A stretch of DNA of 64,000 nucleotides from Micromonospora_G sp044458865 (GTDB lineage: Bacteria > Actinomycetota > Actinomycetes > Mycobacteriales > Micromonosporaceae), in the NCBI RefSeq assembly GCF_044458865.1, contig NZ_JBITIH010000008.1, forward strand, positions 201,528-265,527. The letters run 5' to 3'. Shown here piece after piece: positions 42,489 through 50,946 of this stretch. Below the pieces are notes generated by a model. That model saw nothing but the letters and a program-made list of their open reading frames with translations, searched no databases and was not told where the DNA came from. Position numbers and translations under genes: made by a program. Position 1 is the stretch's first letter. Every line of letters begins with the position of its first letter.

Positions 42489-43208
42489 ATGACCTCGTCT
42501 CGTGGCCGCGTCGCCGGCCTGCTCGTCAGCCTCACTGCCGTTGTCTTGCTCGGGGCCGGCTGCGGCGTCATCAGCACCGTCCAGAACGCCGTCGACACCG
42601 CGGGCACCCTGTCCGGGTTCGCCGACCGGCTCGGCAAGGCTGCCGAACTGACCTACACCGCCGACTACACGATCGTCGGCGCCGAGGGGGGCACGATCAC
42701 CCTCGCCCAGCAACCGCCCAGGTCGGCGTTGAGCAACGGCGACAACCGCCTGATCAGTACGACCGAAAGCATGATCATTTGCGACGACGGCGAATGCCAA
42801 CGAACCCCGAACAACGCCGCTGCCTCGGCCGGACCGGACGCCGCCGCGGTCGCCGGAGTAGCCGGTCCGGCGTTCGTCACCCCGGAACTCGCCCTCGGCC
42901 TGGTGGCCGCCGCCGCGATCGTGCCGAACACCGACGTGGACACCTCGGAGAAGAAGATCGCCGGGCAGGACTCGCTCTGCGCGGACGTCACCGGAATCTC
43001 CGACCCCCAGGGCGGCACCGAGGAACTGCTCCAGGACTTCTCGGTCTGCGTCACCGAGTCCGGCGTACTGGCCTCGTTCTCCGGGAACTCGAACACCGGC
43101 GCGCACGGTGCGCTGGAACTGGTGAAGTACTCGGAGAGCGTCGACGAGGCGCTGTTCGCGCCGCCGTCGGGTGCGAAGGTCGTGGACATCCCGGGACTCG
43201 GCGGATAA
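42489..43208 (+). CDS. Lipoprotein, unknown function
   Basis: 239 aa from the ATG at 42489 (MTSSRGRVAGLLVSLTAVVL), with lipobox LLGAGC (Cys at about 25). The mature protein has an early helix (VQNAVDTAGTLSGFADRLGK), then a two-layer beta region with ELTYTADYTIVGAEGGTITL, and Cys pairs (IICDDGECQR, and in DSLCADV and FSVCVTES). The fold resembles LolA-like or LppX-type carriers often found on actinobacterial lipoproteins, but the evidence is weak. Ends in a shared terminator with the CopB gene. Confidence 0.72.
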   Translation: MTSSRGRVAGLLVSLTAVVLLGAGCGVISTVQNAVDTAGTLSGFADRLGKAAELTYTADYTIVGAEGGTITLAQQPPRSALSNGDNRLISTTESMIICDDGECQRTPNNAAASAGPDAAAVAGVAGPAFVTPELALGLVAAAAIVPNTDVDTSEKKIAGQDSLCADVTGISDPQGGTEELLQDFSVCVTESGVLASFSGNSNTGAHGALELVKYSESVDEALFAPPSGAKVVDIPGLGG

Positions 43209-43222
43209 CCGCCACCGGATCG

Positions 43223-43252
43223 GCAGGGCCCCGGCGAGTGCCGGGGCCCTGC
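43223..43252. terminator. Bidirectional hairpin terminator
   Basis: Perfect 13-bp stem GCAGGGCCCCGGC / GCCGGGGCCCTGC with loop GAGT, between the convergent lipoprotein and CopB genes. Confidence 0.85.
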
Positions 43253-43260
43253 GTCCGCTT

Positions 43261-45375
43261 CTACTGCCGCTCGGGTGCGAGCCGGACCGCGCGCAGCAAC
43301 TGGGCGTTGAGGGCGACCACGATGGTGGAGGCGGACATCAGCACCGCGCCGACCGCCGGGCTGAGGGTCAGCCCGGCGAAGGCCAGCACCCCGGCGGCGA
43401 GCGGGATCGCGACGATGTTGTAGCCGGCGGCCCAGCCCAGGTTCTGCAACATCTTGCGGTAGGAGGTCTTGGAGAGCCGGATCACCCCGGTCACCCCGCG
43501 CGGGTCCGACGAGGCGAGCACCACCCCGGCCGACTCGATCGCCACGTCCGTACCGGCACCGATGGCGATGCCGACGTCGGCCCGGGCCAACGCCGGCGCG
43601 TCGTTGACCCCGTCGCCGACCATCGCCACCCGCAGTCCCCGGGCCTGGAGGTCGGCCACCGCCCGGTCCTTGTCCGCCGGGAGGACCTCGGCGAAGACCT
43701 CGTCCACCCCGGGGCGGAAACCGAGGTCGGTGGCGACCGCGTCGGCCACCGACCGGGCATCCCCCGTGATCATGACGATCTTCCGTACGCCCTGCTGGCG
43801 CAGTTGCACGATCGCCTGCCGGGCCTCGGGTCTGATCTCGTCGGCCAGTCCCAGGGCGCCGAGCACCTCGGCTTGCGCACCGCCCGTCCGGACCAGGTGC
43901 AACACGGCGGCACCCCGCCCCGACCAGGCACCGGTCTCGGCGGCCAACTCCGACGGCACCTGTACGTCCAGTTCGCGCAGGAGGGCGGGACCGCCGACGG
44001 CGTACTCGAAGCCGTCGACGGTGGCCCGGACGCCGCGCCCGGTCAGCGACCGGAACCCGGTCGCGGCGGCGGTCAGGCCGCGCTCCGCGGCGGCGGCGGT
44101 GATCGCGCGGGCCAGCGGATGTTCGCTGTCGGCCTCGACCGCCCCGGCGAGGCGGAGCACCTCGTCGTCGGTGTGGCCCGGCGCGGCGGCGAGTGCGGTG
44201 AGCGTGTGCACGCCCCGGGTCAGGGTCCCGGTCTTGTCGAAGAGCACCGCCTGCACGGTGCGCATCCGCTCCAACGCCAGCCGGTCCTTGACCAGGATGC
44301 CGGACTTGGCGGCGACCGCCGTGGAGAGGGCGATCACCAGCGGGATCGCCAGCCCGAGCGCGTGCGGGCAGGCGATCACCAGCACCGTGACGGTACGCAC
44401 CACGGCCTCGTTGACGTCGCCGAAGGCGGCCCAGGCGGCGAAGGTCAACACGGCGGCGGAGATCGCGACGTAGAACAGCAGCGCGGCGAACCGGTCCGCG
44501 AGGACCTGTGCCCGTCCGCTCGACGCCTGGGCCTGCGCGACCAGCCGTTGGATCCCGGCCAGCGCGGTGTCGTCGCCGACGGCCGTGACCCGGACCCGGA
44601 TCGACGAGTCGGTGGCCACCGTGCCGGCCACCACCCGGTCGCCGACGTTCCGCCGCACCGGCCGCGACTCCCCCGTGATCATCGATTCGTCCAGTTCGGC
44701 GCCGCCGTCGGTGACCTGCCCGTCGGCCGGCACCCGGGCACCCGGCCGTACCAGCACCCGGTCGCCCACGCGCAGCCCCGGCACCGGCACGCGTTCCACC
44801 CGCCCGTCGTCGCCGACCCGTTCCGCGTCGTCGGGCAGGAGCGCGGCGAGGGCGTGCAGGGCGCCCCGGGCCTGGCCGATCGCCTTCATCTCCTGCCAGT
44901 GGCCGAGCAGCATGATGGTCACCAGCGCGGCCAGTTCCCACCAGAAGTCGAGGTCGAACGCGCCGGCCGTGGTGGCGAGCGAGGCCACGTACGCGACGGT
45001 GATCGCCATGGAGATCAGCAGCATCATGCCGGGTGCCCGGTCCCGGATCTCGCTGATTCCGCCGGCCAGGAAGGGCCAGCCGCCGTAGAAGAAGACCACC
45101 GATCCGAGGACCGGGCCGATCCACGACATGCCGGGAAAGTCGAGCTGGTAGCCGAACCAGTCCATGACCATGTGGCTGGTGACCACGATCGGGACGGTGA
45201 GCGCCAGGCTCAGCCAGAACTTCCGCCGGAACATCTCCGGATCGTGCCCGGCGTGCTTGTCGTGCCCGGTGTGCCCGTCGTGCGTCGGGTGCCGGTTCTG
45301 GTCCCGGTGCGCGGCGTGATCCTGGTGCGGCTCGCTCTCCGATCGGCCCGGCTCGTACGCCATGTCGGGTCGCAT
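43261..45375 (-). CDS. copB: Copper-translocating P-type ATPase, CopB (P1B-3) type
   Basis: 704 aa from the ATG at 45375; GGAGG lies 8 bp upstream, and an ATG two codons earlier is too close to it. The N-terminus (about 20-45) is His/Asp-rich (HAGHDPEMFRRKF) and may bind metal; there is no HMA domain. The membrane motif is CPH (VIACPHALGLAIPL), characteristic of CopB-type Cu(II)/Cu(I) or Ag exporters, unlike the CPC of CopA. The phosphorylation site DKTGTLT, the actuator ITGES and the hinge GDGVNDAPALA are complete. The C-terminal helices carry GYNIVAIPLAAGVLA. It exports copper from the cytoplasm. Divergent from csoR with two copper-operator palindromes between, so it should be induced by copper. 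Confidence 0.93.
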   Translation of the reverse strand: MRPDMAYEPGRSESEPHQDHAAHRDQNRHPTHDGHTGHDKHAGHDPEMFRRKFWLSLALTVPIVVTSHMVMDWFGYQLDFPGMSWIGPVLGSVVFFYGGWPFLAGGISEIRDRAPGMMLLISMAITVAYVASLATTAGAFDLDFWWELAALVTIMLLGHWQEMKAIGQARGALHALAALLPDDAERVGDDGRVERVPVPGLRVGDRVLVRPGARVPADGQVTDGGAELDESMITGESRPVRRNVGDRVVAGTVATDSSIRVRVTAVGDDTALAGIQRLVAQAQASSGRAQVLADRFAALLFYVAISAAVLTFAAWAAFGDVNEAVVRTVTVLVIACPHALGLAIPLVIALSTAVAAKSGILVKDRLALERMRTVQAVLFDKTGTLTRGVHTLTALAAAPGHTDDEVLRLAGAVEADSEHPLARAITAAAAERGLTAAATGFRSLTGRGVRATVDGFEYAVGGPALLRELDVQVPSELAAETGAWSGRGAAVLHLVRTGGAQAEVLGALGLADEIRPEARQAIVQLRQQGVRKIVMITGDARSVADAVATDLGFRPGVDEVFAEVLPADKDRAVADLQARGLRVAMVGDGVNDAPALARADVGIAIGAGTDVAIESAGVVLASSDPRGVTGVIRLSKTSYRKMLQNLGWAAGYNIVAIPLAAGVLAFAGLTLSPAVGAVLMSASTIVVALNAQLLRAVRLAPERQ

Positions 45376-45404
45376 TCCCATCGCCTCCTCGACATCACCT
45401 CACT

Positions 45405-45466
45405 GATACCCCCAGGGGGTATCGGGCGAACGAACCCCAGCATACCCCCCGGGGGTTAGCTATAGT
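45405..45466. promoter_or_regulatory. CsoR operators and leaderless csoR promoter
   Basis: Two sites of the CsoR type: GATACCCCCAGGGGGTATC (45405-45423, a near-perfect palindrome) and ATACCCCCCGGGGGTTAG (45442-45459). The G/C runs flanked by ATAC/GTAT match known CsoR boxes. On the plus strand a -10 TATAGT (45461-45466) lies 6 bp before the csoR ATG, so csoR mRNA is probably leaderless, and the second site covers its spacer. Confidence 0.8.
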
Positions 45467-45472
45467 CAATGG

Positions 45473-45775
45473 ATGACCACACCCGCCCCGACCCCGACCC
45501 GCGGTTACACCGCCACCAAGGACCAACTCCTGTCCCGGCTCCGACGCGTCGAGGGGCAGGTACGCGGCGTCGAGAAGATGGTGGACGAGGACCGCTACTG
45601 CATCGACGTCCTCACCCAGATCTCCGCCGTCCAGGCCGCCCTCGACAAGGTCGCCCTCGGCCTGCTCGACGGACACATCCGGCACTGCATGCACGAGGGC
45701 GCCGCCGAGGGACGTGCCGACGAGATGGCGACCGAGATGATGGCCGCGGTCGGCCGACTCATGAACCGAGGCTGA
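45473..45775 (+). CDS. csoR: CsoR family copper-sensing repressor
   Basis: 100 aa, all-helical CsoR/RcnR family. The Cu(I) ligands Cys43, His68 and Cys72 keep the exact spacing of Mycobacterium CsoR (25 and 4 residues): RYCIDVLTQI and DGHIRHCMHEG. The N-terminus (TATKDQLLSRLRRVEGQVRG) carries the basic DNA-contact residues. Copper binding should release it from the operators between it and copB. An out-of-frame ATG at 45469 starts a long shadow frame and is not used. Confidence 0.92.
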   Translation: MTTPAPTPTRGYTATKDQLLSRLRRVEGQVRGVEKMVDEDRYCIDVLTQISAVQAALDKVALGLLDGHIRHCMHEGAAEGRADEMATEMMAAVGRLMNRG

Positions 45776-45845
45776 CCGCCTCACCGGGACTGGGCCGATC
45801 TCCGGCTGGACCAGGGCATCGACCGCCGGTGCTACCGTCCGCCTC

Positions 45846-46577
45846 GTGCGCGAATCGTTGCGTCATCTCGCCGGGCGGGTGTGGTGGTATCCCCACGACG
45901 AGGACGAGGACAAGGTCCAGGGCGGGGTCGCGGTCATCGTCGACGACAGCGGCAGCATCCTGGTCGACGCCGGCAACGCTCCGACGACCGCACGGCAGAT
46001 CCAGGCCGCGATCGAGGCCGCCGGGTTGCCGGCCGTACGGCGACTGGTCTACACCCACCACCACTGGGACCACGTGTGGGGGGCATGTGCGTGGCCGGAC
46101 GTCGAGATCATCGGTCACCGGGCCGGCGCCCGCCTGCTGGCCGAGGAGGCGCGACGCCCGTGGAGTCACCAATACCTGCGCGAACAGGTGGAACGCAACC
46201 CCCGGCTCGGCCCCAGCTTCTCCGCCCGAGGCCGAGCGATGCCGGACTGGGAGGGCTTTGTCGTCCTGCCCCCGCACACCACGTTCGACGACACCCTCAC
46301 CCTCACCACCGACGTCGAGATACGGCACGTCGGCGGTCGGCACGCCGAGGACTCGACCGTCGTCGCGGTGCCGGACTCCGGGGTGCTCCTGCTCGGAGAC
46401 AGCTACTACCCGCCCCCGTACCACCTCCTGGAGCCGGGGGACGGACCCGATGTCGCGCTGGTCCGGTGGCTGCTTGACGAAGGGCGGTACGGCCACTACG
46501 AGTGGTTTGTGGACAGTCACGACCACCCGCACCGCACGCGGGACGTACGGGAGTTGCTCCGCGCCGCCGAAGGCTGA
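45846..46577 (+). CDS. Metallo-beta-lactamase-fold hydrolase
   Basis: 243 aa, GTG start. The zinc motif HHHWDH (residues 71-76, in YTHHHWDHVWGA) is followed by a later His in RHVGGRHAEDSTVV, Asp in LLLGDSYYPP, and His residues in DSHDHPHR. The product is a single-domain MBL hydrolase without a secretion signal. The family covers glyoxalase II, lactonase and aryl-sulfatase-like reactions, and the substrate here is unknown. It lies 70 bp downstream of csoR but no copper link is evident. Confidence 0.82.
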   Translation: MRESLRHLAGRVWWYPHDEDEDKVQGGVAVIVDDSGSILVDAGNAPTTARQIQAAIEAAGLPAVRRLVYTHHHWDHVWGACAWPDVEIIGHRAGARLLAEEARRPWSHQYLREQVERNPRLGPSFSARGRAMPDWEGFVVLPPHTTFDDTLTLTTDVEIRHVGGRHAEDSTVVAVPDSGVLLLGDSYYPPPYHLLEPGDGPDVALVRWLLDEGRYGHYEWFVDSHDHPHRTRDVRELLRAAEG

Positions 46578-46598
46578 ACCCGATGGCAGGATGAGCCG

Positions 46599-47801
46599 AT
46601 GCCGCAGAGCACCGAGCCGGTCGACTGGTCGACGCTGGAGCACGCGTACGGCACCGCCGAGGACACACCGGAGCACCTACGCGCGCTCGCCGACCCCGAC
46701 CAGGACGTACGTCACGAGGCGTTCGGCGAACTCCTGCACAGCCTGGTCCACCAGGGCACCCGCTACCAGGCCAGCGCGTACGCCGTACCGGCCCTGATCG
46801 ACCTGGTCGCCGACCCGGAGGCGCCCGACCGTGAGCTCATCGCGCTACTGGTGGCCTGGATAGCGATCGGCTCCGACGAGGCTCGGCTCCCCGACGGCAT
46901 CCGGATCGACCGGATCCGATCCTGGGCCGAGGGCGGCGCCGAGGTGCTGGCACGTGGGCGGTTCGACCGCACCCGCGCGGATCTGCTCGCGGTGGACGCG
47001 TACGCCGCCCTGACCGCCTGGGAGGCGGTGCGGGACGGGCTGCGGTCACTGCGTCCACTGCTGCGCGACGAGGACCCCGGGGTACGTACGGTCGTGGCGT
47101 ACACGCTGGGTTGGTTTCCGGACGACGCCGCGCCGGACGAGGCGGCGGCGAGTCTCGCGGCCCTGGCCGACCTGCTCACCGGGGCGGAGCCGGACGAGGG
47201 CACCGCCGCCGTCGCGGTGGTCGCCGCCGGGCTGATCGGCGCCGAGGGCGGCGCCCGGCTCGCCACCGCCGCCCTGGACGACGAGCGGGCGTTGGTCCGG
47301 TGGGGTGCCGCCGTCGCACTGGCCCGCCTGCACGGACCGGCCGCCGACCCACGGGTGGCGGCGGAACTGGCGCGCTGGGCCGGCGGCGGCAGCCGACCGA
47401 ACCACGAGATCCCCTTCCTGGAGGGCGACCTCGCCGGGTACGCCACCCTGGCTCTGCGCCAACTCGGCCCGGAGTGGGCCGAGGTGGCTTTTGCCGCCAG
47501 CCTGTCCCGGTTGCCGCAGGTCGACGCGATGGAGGCGCTGACCGTGGCGGGCGAGGCTTTCCGGCACGCGTTTCCGGGCGGCCCGGTGCCGGCCGGGGTT
47601 CCGTTCGACGGCCTCGGCGACCCCGCGCGGCGGCTGGTACGGGTGCTTGCCGACGCGCCCGGGAGCTGGCACTACGAGGGGGTGGAGTTCGGCAACTTCA
47701 GCTCCCTGGTCGGCGGGTACGGCCTGCCCGACACGCAGCCGCTGCTGCACCGGTACGCCTACGGGGACCGGACCCACGGCGAGGCGACCACCGGGGCGTG
47801 A
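46599..47801 (+). CDS. HEAT-repeat protein
   Basis: 400 aa, no signal peptide. Helical repeats of the HEAT/PBS-lyase type run through about 30-340: DVRHEAFGELLHSLVHQGTR, QASAYAVPALIDLV, ALVRWGAAVALARLHGPAAD and DLAGYATLALRQLGPEWAEV. Such proteins are cytoplasmic scaffolds. A few related actinomycete proteins sit next to toxin or immunity genes, but nothing of that kind is adjacent here. It follows the MBL gene by 21 bp and is probably co-transcribed. Confidence 0.78.
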   Translation: MPQSTEPVDWSTLEHAYGTAEDTPEHLRALADPDQDVRHEAFGELLHSLVHQGTRYQASAYAVPALIDLVADPEAPDRELIALLVAWIAIGSDEARLPDGIRIDRIRSWAEGGAEVLARGRFDRTRADLLAVDAYAALTAWEAVRDGLRSLRPLLRDEDPGVRTVVAYTLGWFPDDAAPDEAAASLAALADLLTGAEPDEGTAAVAVVAAGLIGAEGGARLATAALDDERALVRWGAAVALARLHGPAADPRVAAELARWAGGGSRPNHEIPFLEGDLAGYATLALRQLGPEWAEVAFAASLSRLPQVDAMEALTVAGEAFRHAFPGGPVPAGVPFDGLGDPARRLVRVLADAPGSWHYEGVEFGNFSSLVGGYGLPDTQPLLHRYAYGDRTHGEATTGA

Positions 47802-47826
47802 CCCGACTCGGACGTCGCCCCACCGG

Positions 47827-48360
47827 TCAGCGGCTCGGGCGGGTCTGGCCCTTCAGGTGGCGACTCATCGCACGGGCGATCTCGCGATTCGCGTCCCGCT
47901 CGGCCAGCGCCTGCCGCTTGTCGTAGGTGCGCTTGCCCCGGGCGAGGCCGAGTTCGACCTTCGCCCACCCGTTGGAGAAGTACATCGAGAGCGGCACCAG
48001 GGTCAGTCCGGGGTCACGTACCTGGTCCAGGATCTTGTTGATCTCGCCCCGGCGCAGCAGCAGCTTCCTGGTCCGGCGCGGCTGGTGGTTGGTCCAGGTG
48101 CCGTACGCGTACTCCGGGATGTGCAGCCCGTAGAGCATGATCTCGCCGTCACGTTCCTGGGCGAACGCGTCGACCAGCGACGCCCGTCCGGCCCGCAGTG
48201 ACTTGACCTCGGTGCCGAGCAACGCGACACCCGCCTCGTACGTCTTGAGGATCGCGTAGTCGTGGCGCGCCCTCTTGTTGGAGGCGATGAGCTTGCGCTC
48301 CGGTTCCCTCGACGCGACGATCTCCCGAACTCCTCTGCGCGGCCGGCGTGCCCTGGGCAG
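47827..48360 (-). CDS. smpB: SmpB-like SsrA-binding protein, non-standard start
   Basis: The C-terminal 131 residues from a TTG at 48222 are plainly SmpB: LLGTEVKSLRAGRASLVDAF, HIPEYAYGTWTNHQPRRTRK and GWAKVELGLARGKRTYDKRQ. The conserved first strand lies further upstream in the same frame (ERKLIASNKRARHDYAILKT) but no ATG, GTG or TTG precedes it. The best family-like start is CTG at 48360, giving a protein beginning PRARRPRRGVREIVASREPE; an ATC at 48321 with AGGAG upstream is another candidate. SmpB binds tmRNA and rescues stalled ribosomes. The usual neighbours (ftsE/ftsX, tmRNA gene) are absent, so this may be a second copy or a gene with an upstream frameshift. Confidence 0.75.
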   Translation of the reverse strand: MPRARRPRRGVREIVASREPERKLIASNKRARHDYAILKTYEAGVALLGTEVKSLRAGRASLVDAFAQERDGEIMLYGLHIPEYAYGTWTNHQPRRTRKLLLRRGEINKILDQVRDPGLTLVPLSMYFSNGWAKVELGLARGKRTYDKRQALAERDANREIARAMSRHLKGQTRPSR

Positions 48361-48509
48361 CGGCGGTGGATCCCGCCGACGGCACGAGACGAAGATACCT
48401 CGGCGGGTCGGCGACGACAGCTCGGCAGGTTGGCGGTGACGCCCGGCGACGGGCCCCGGAATTCGGCCGTCGTGGCAGGTAGGCCGACCTGTCTAGTAGT
48501 CTCGGCGCC

Positions 48510-49088
48510 ATGCCCGCGAAAGTCACCGGCTCGACGTCGCCCAGGGAGCGGCTGCTGATGGCCGCCGACGAACTGTTCTACGCCGAGGGCGTGCACTCCG
48601 TCGGCATCGATCGGGTGATCGAGCACGCCGGGGTGGCGAAGGCCACCCTCTACAACGCGTACGGCAGCAAGGACGAACTCGTCCGGGCGTACCTGTCGCG
48701 GCGCCAGGAGGCCCGGCAGGCGCGGGTGGCACGCAAGCTGGAGGGCCTGCACTCGCCACGCGAGCGCCTGCTCGCGATCTTCGACGCGCTCGGCGACGCC
48801 ATCGCACAGCCGGACTTCCGTGGCTGCGCGTTCGTCAACGCCAGCGCCGAACTCGCGCCCGGGAGCAGGGCCGGTGAGGTCTGCGACAGTTCCCGCGCCT
48901 GGCTCCGGACGCTCTTCCGCGACCTTGCCCGGGAGGCGGGCGCGACCGACCCGGATCATCTCGCCCGACAGTTCGTGCTCCTCTACGACGGCGCCTCGGT
49001 CGCGGCGCTGACCGATCACGACCTCGCCGCGGCGGGCGCGGCACGGGACGTCGCCGCCACGCTGGTGGATGCCGCGACCGGGCGTTGA
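48510..49088 (+). CDS. TetR family regulator
   Basis: 192 aa. HTH (about 11-58): RERLLMAADELFYAEGVHSV, then HAGVAKATLYNAYGSKDELV. The ligand domain (about 70-190) has PDFRGCAFVNASAELAPGSR, the same FRGC-FxN element seen in the TetR protein at 34788-35423, so both belong to a related subfamily. Divergent from the smpB-like gene. No operator palindrome was identified with confidence. Confidence 0.88.
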   Translation: MPAKVTGSTSPRERLLMAADELFYAEGVHSVGIDRVIEHAGVAKATLYNAYGSKDELVRAYLSRRQEARQARVARKLEGLHSPRERLLAIFDALGDAIAQPDFRGCAFVNASAELAPGSRAGEVCDSSRAWLRTLFRDLAREAGATDPDHLARQFVLLYDGASVAALTDHDLAAAGAARDVAATLVDAATGR

Positions 49089-49171
49089 CCGGGCAAAGGA
49101 TCGACCGCCCTTAACCGGCTGGACAACCAGGGCTATCGATTTGTTGCCGGCCGTCCGATGCACTGTCCGGC

Positions 49172-50452
49172 ATGACTCACCACCATGCTGACGGTACGGA
49201 CTCCGCACCCCACGAACCGCACTCCGGACACGACCCGGCGCAGGCAGGGCACGGTCATGACGGAACCCCTCGGCGTACGGTCCTGGCCGGTGCCGGCGGG
49301 CTGCTGATGCTGGCTGCCGCACCCGGGACCGCGTACGCGGCAGCCGCCCCACTCGCCGCCGGGCCGACCCACACGGCGGCCACCGGCGCCTCGCGTACCT
49401 CGCTGCTGACCCAGGGCACCACGCTGGTCCACGCCGACCTGCACAACCACACCGCGATGTCGGACGGGGACGGCGACCCCGAGCTGGCATTCGCCTCGAT
49501 GCGCGACGCCGGACTGGACGTCGCCGCGCTGACCGACCACAGCACCCTCTTCTCGATCGAGGGACTCTCCCGGTCCGAGTGGGACCGCACCGGCCGGCTG
49601 GCCGACGCCGCCGACGATCCCGGCCAGTACACCGCGATCCGCGGCTTCGAGTGGTCCCACCCGCTGCTCGGTCACGTCAACGTCTGGTTCAGCGGCAACT
49701 ACACCGACCTGCTCCAGTCGTCGAGCATGAGCCGGCTCTACAGCTGGATCGCCAGCTCGGGCGGGGTCGCCGGGTTCAACCACCCGGGTCGCGAGGTCGG
49801 ACGGTTCGACAACTTCCGGTTCACGGCCGGCGTACGCGAGCCGATGATCGGCCTGGAGATGTTCAACCGGGGTGACGACTACCTCTTCGACGGCTGGGGA
49901 AGCGGGCAGACCTCGCCACTCGCCGCCTGCCTGAACGCCGGCTGGCGGCCCGGCCTCACCGGCGTCTCCGACGAACACGGCACGAACTGGGGCTTCCCGG
50001 AGGGGAAGGGCCGGACCGGTCTCTGGGTCACCCAGAACACCCGGCAGGACGTGCTGGCCGCGCTCCGGGCACGCCGCTTCTTCGCCACCCGGGTCTCCGG
50101 GCTGCGGCTCGACGCCACCGCCAACGGCGTACGCATGGGCAGCCCGATTCCGCTGGTCCGGGGTGACGTCGCGTTCGAGGTGGATCTCGACCGGGGTCCG
50201 GAGTGGGTCGGCAAGCCGCTCCGGATCCAGGTGCTGCGCCCCGGCACCAGCGCGCCGGCGGTGCCGGAGGTGGTCGACACGGTCGCCGGCCAGGTCACCC
50301 GCTTCACCGTCCCGCTGGACCTGGCGGACGGCGACTGGGTGGTGCTGCGGATCTCCGATCCCAGCCAGGCCAATCCGAGCCCCGGTCCGGCCGGGCACCC
50401 CTGCAACGACTGGGGTGTGGCGTACACGAGCCCGTGGTGGCTCCAGCCGTGA
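49172..50452 (+). CDS. Tat-exported PHP-type (CehA/McbA-like) metallohydrolase
   Basis: 426 aa. The N-terminal tail is very His-rich (MTHHHADGTD and GHGHDG, residues 1-31). A twin-arginine signal follows: RRTVLAGAGG at 34-43, ending near AYAAA (55). The PHP domain (about 83-300) has its metal motifs: HADLHNHTAMSDGDGD (His91, His93), LTDHSTLFS, VAGFNHPGRE and TGVSDEHGTNWG. The C-terminal part (about 305-426) is beta-rich. CehA/McbA proteins include carbaryl hydrolases, but most family members are of unknown substrate; export after cytoplasmic metal loading fits Tat. Terminated by the hairpin at 50490-50522. Confidence 0.85.
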   Translation: MTHHHADGTDSAPHEPHSGHDPAQAGHGHDGTPRRTVLAGAGGLLMLAAAPGTAYAAAAPLAAGPTHTAATGASRTSLLTQGTTLVHADLHNHTAMSDGDGDPELAFASMRDAGLDVAALTDHSTLFSIEGLSRSEWDRTGRLADAADDPGQYTAIRGFEWSHPLLGHVNVWFSGNYTDLLQSSSMSRLYSWIASSGGVAGFNHPGREVGRFDNFRFTAGVREPMIGLEMFNRGDDYLFDGWGSGQTSPLAACLNAGWRPGLTGVSDEHGTNWGFPEGKGRTGLWVTQNTRQDVLAALRARRFFATRVSGLRLDATANGVRMGSPIPLVRGDVAFEVDLDRGPEWVGKPLRIQVLRPGTSAPAVPEVVDTVAGQVTRFTVPLDLADGDWVVLRISDPSQANPSPGPAGHPCNDWGVAYTSPWWLQP

Positions 50453-50489
50453 CGGAGTCCCCGGGACGACCCGGGGGCTGAGACGCCAA

Positions 50490-50522
50490 CCGGGGCGGTG
50501 ACCGCAATGGTCACCGCCCCGG
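50490..50522. terminator. Bidirectional hairpin terminator
   Basis: Perfect 14-bp stem CCGGGGCGGTGACC / GGTCACCGCCCCGG with loop GCAAT, between the convergent PHP and small-protein genes. Confidence 0.85.
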
Positions 50523-50561
50523 TGTGGTCATCCTGGTGCCCTGGGTCGGGCCCGGGTGAGG

Positions 50562-50768
50562 TCAGTCAGCCAGCGTCGCGATGGACTGCGCCCACCGGAA
50601 GTATTTGTTGGTGCCGAAGTCCCGCACGGTCTTGATACCGAACGCCTGGAGCAGGTGCTCGGCGTCGCCCTTGGACACACCCTCGATCGCGGTGACCGGC
50701 GCGTCGGCGATTTCCTGGGCGCTCTTGCCCTCCCACGCCTTGGAAAGCTTCTTCTCGAGTCCCAGCAT
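50562..50768 (-). CDS. Small helix-hairpin-helix-like protein, unknown function
   Basis: 68 aa. A strong ribosome site (AAGGAGG, 8 bp before ATG 50768) supports it. MLGLEKKLSKAWEGKSAQEI is followed by APVTAIEGVSKGDAEHLLQA, FGIKTVRDFGTNKYFRW. The GVSKGDAEHLLQAFGIKTVRDF segment resembles a helix-hairpin-helix with the central glycine turn, as in DUF4332-like modules. No catalytic residues. A longer frame through this gene (to 51191) is not supported. Confidence 0.72.
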   Translation of the reverse strand: MLGLEKKLSKAWEGKSAQEIADAPVTAIEGVSKGDAEHLLQAFGIKTVRDFGTNKYFRWAQSIATLAD

Positions 50769-50946
50769 CCCTGTTGCCTCCTTAAAGCAGCCCGGCACCG
50801 CGCCGAGCCGCCGGCAGACTACGACGATCCGGAAGTTACGCGCCAGTCGATGGAAACGGCCGGCACCGTCGTGACGGGAGCAACAAGCGACCACATCGGA
50901 CGTACGCCGGTCCGACTCGACCGGGATTGCCCGCGCCTGGGCGGTG

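Noticed and set aside
45469..46797. 442-codon plus-strand frame over csoR and the MBL gene
   Set aside because: Out of frame with both recognised genes; Arg/Thr/Pro-rich composition typical of a shifted frame.
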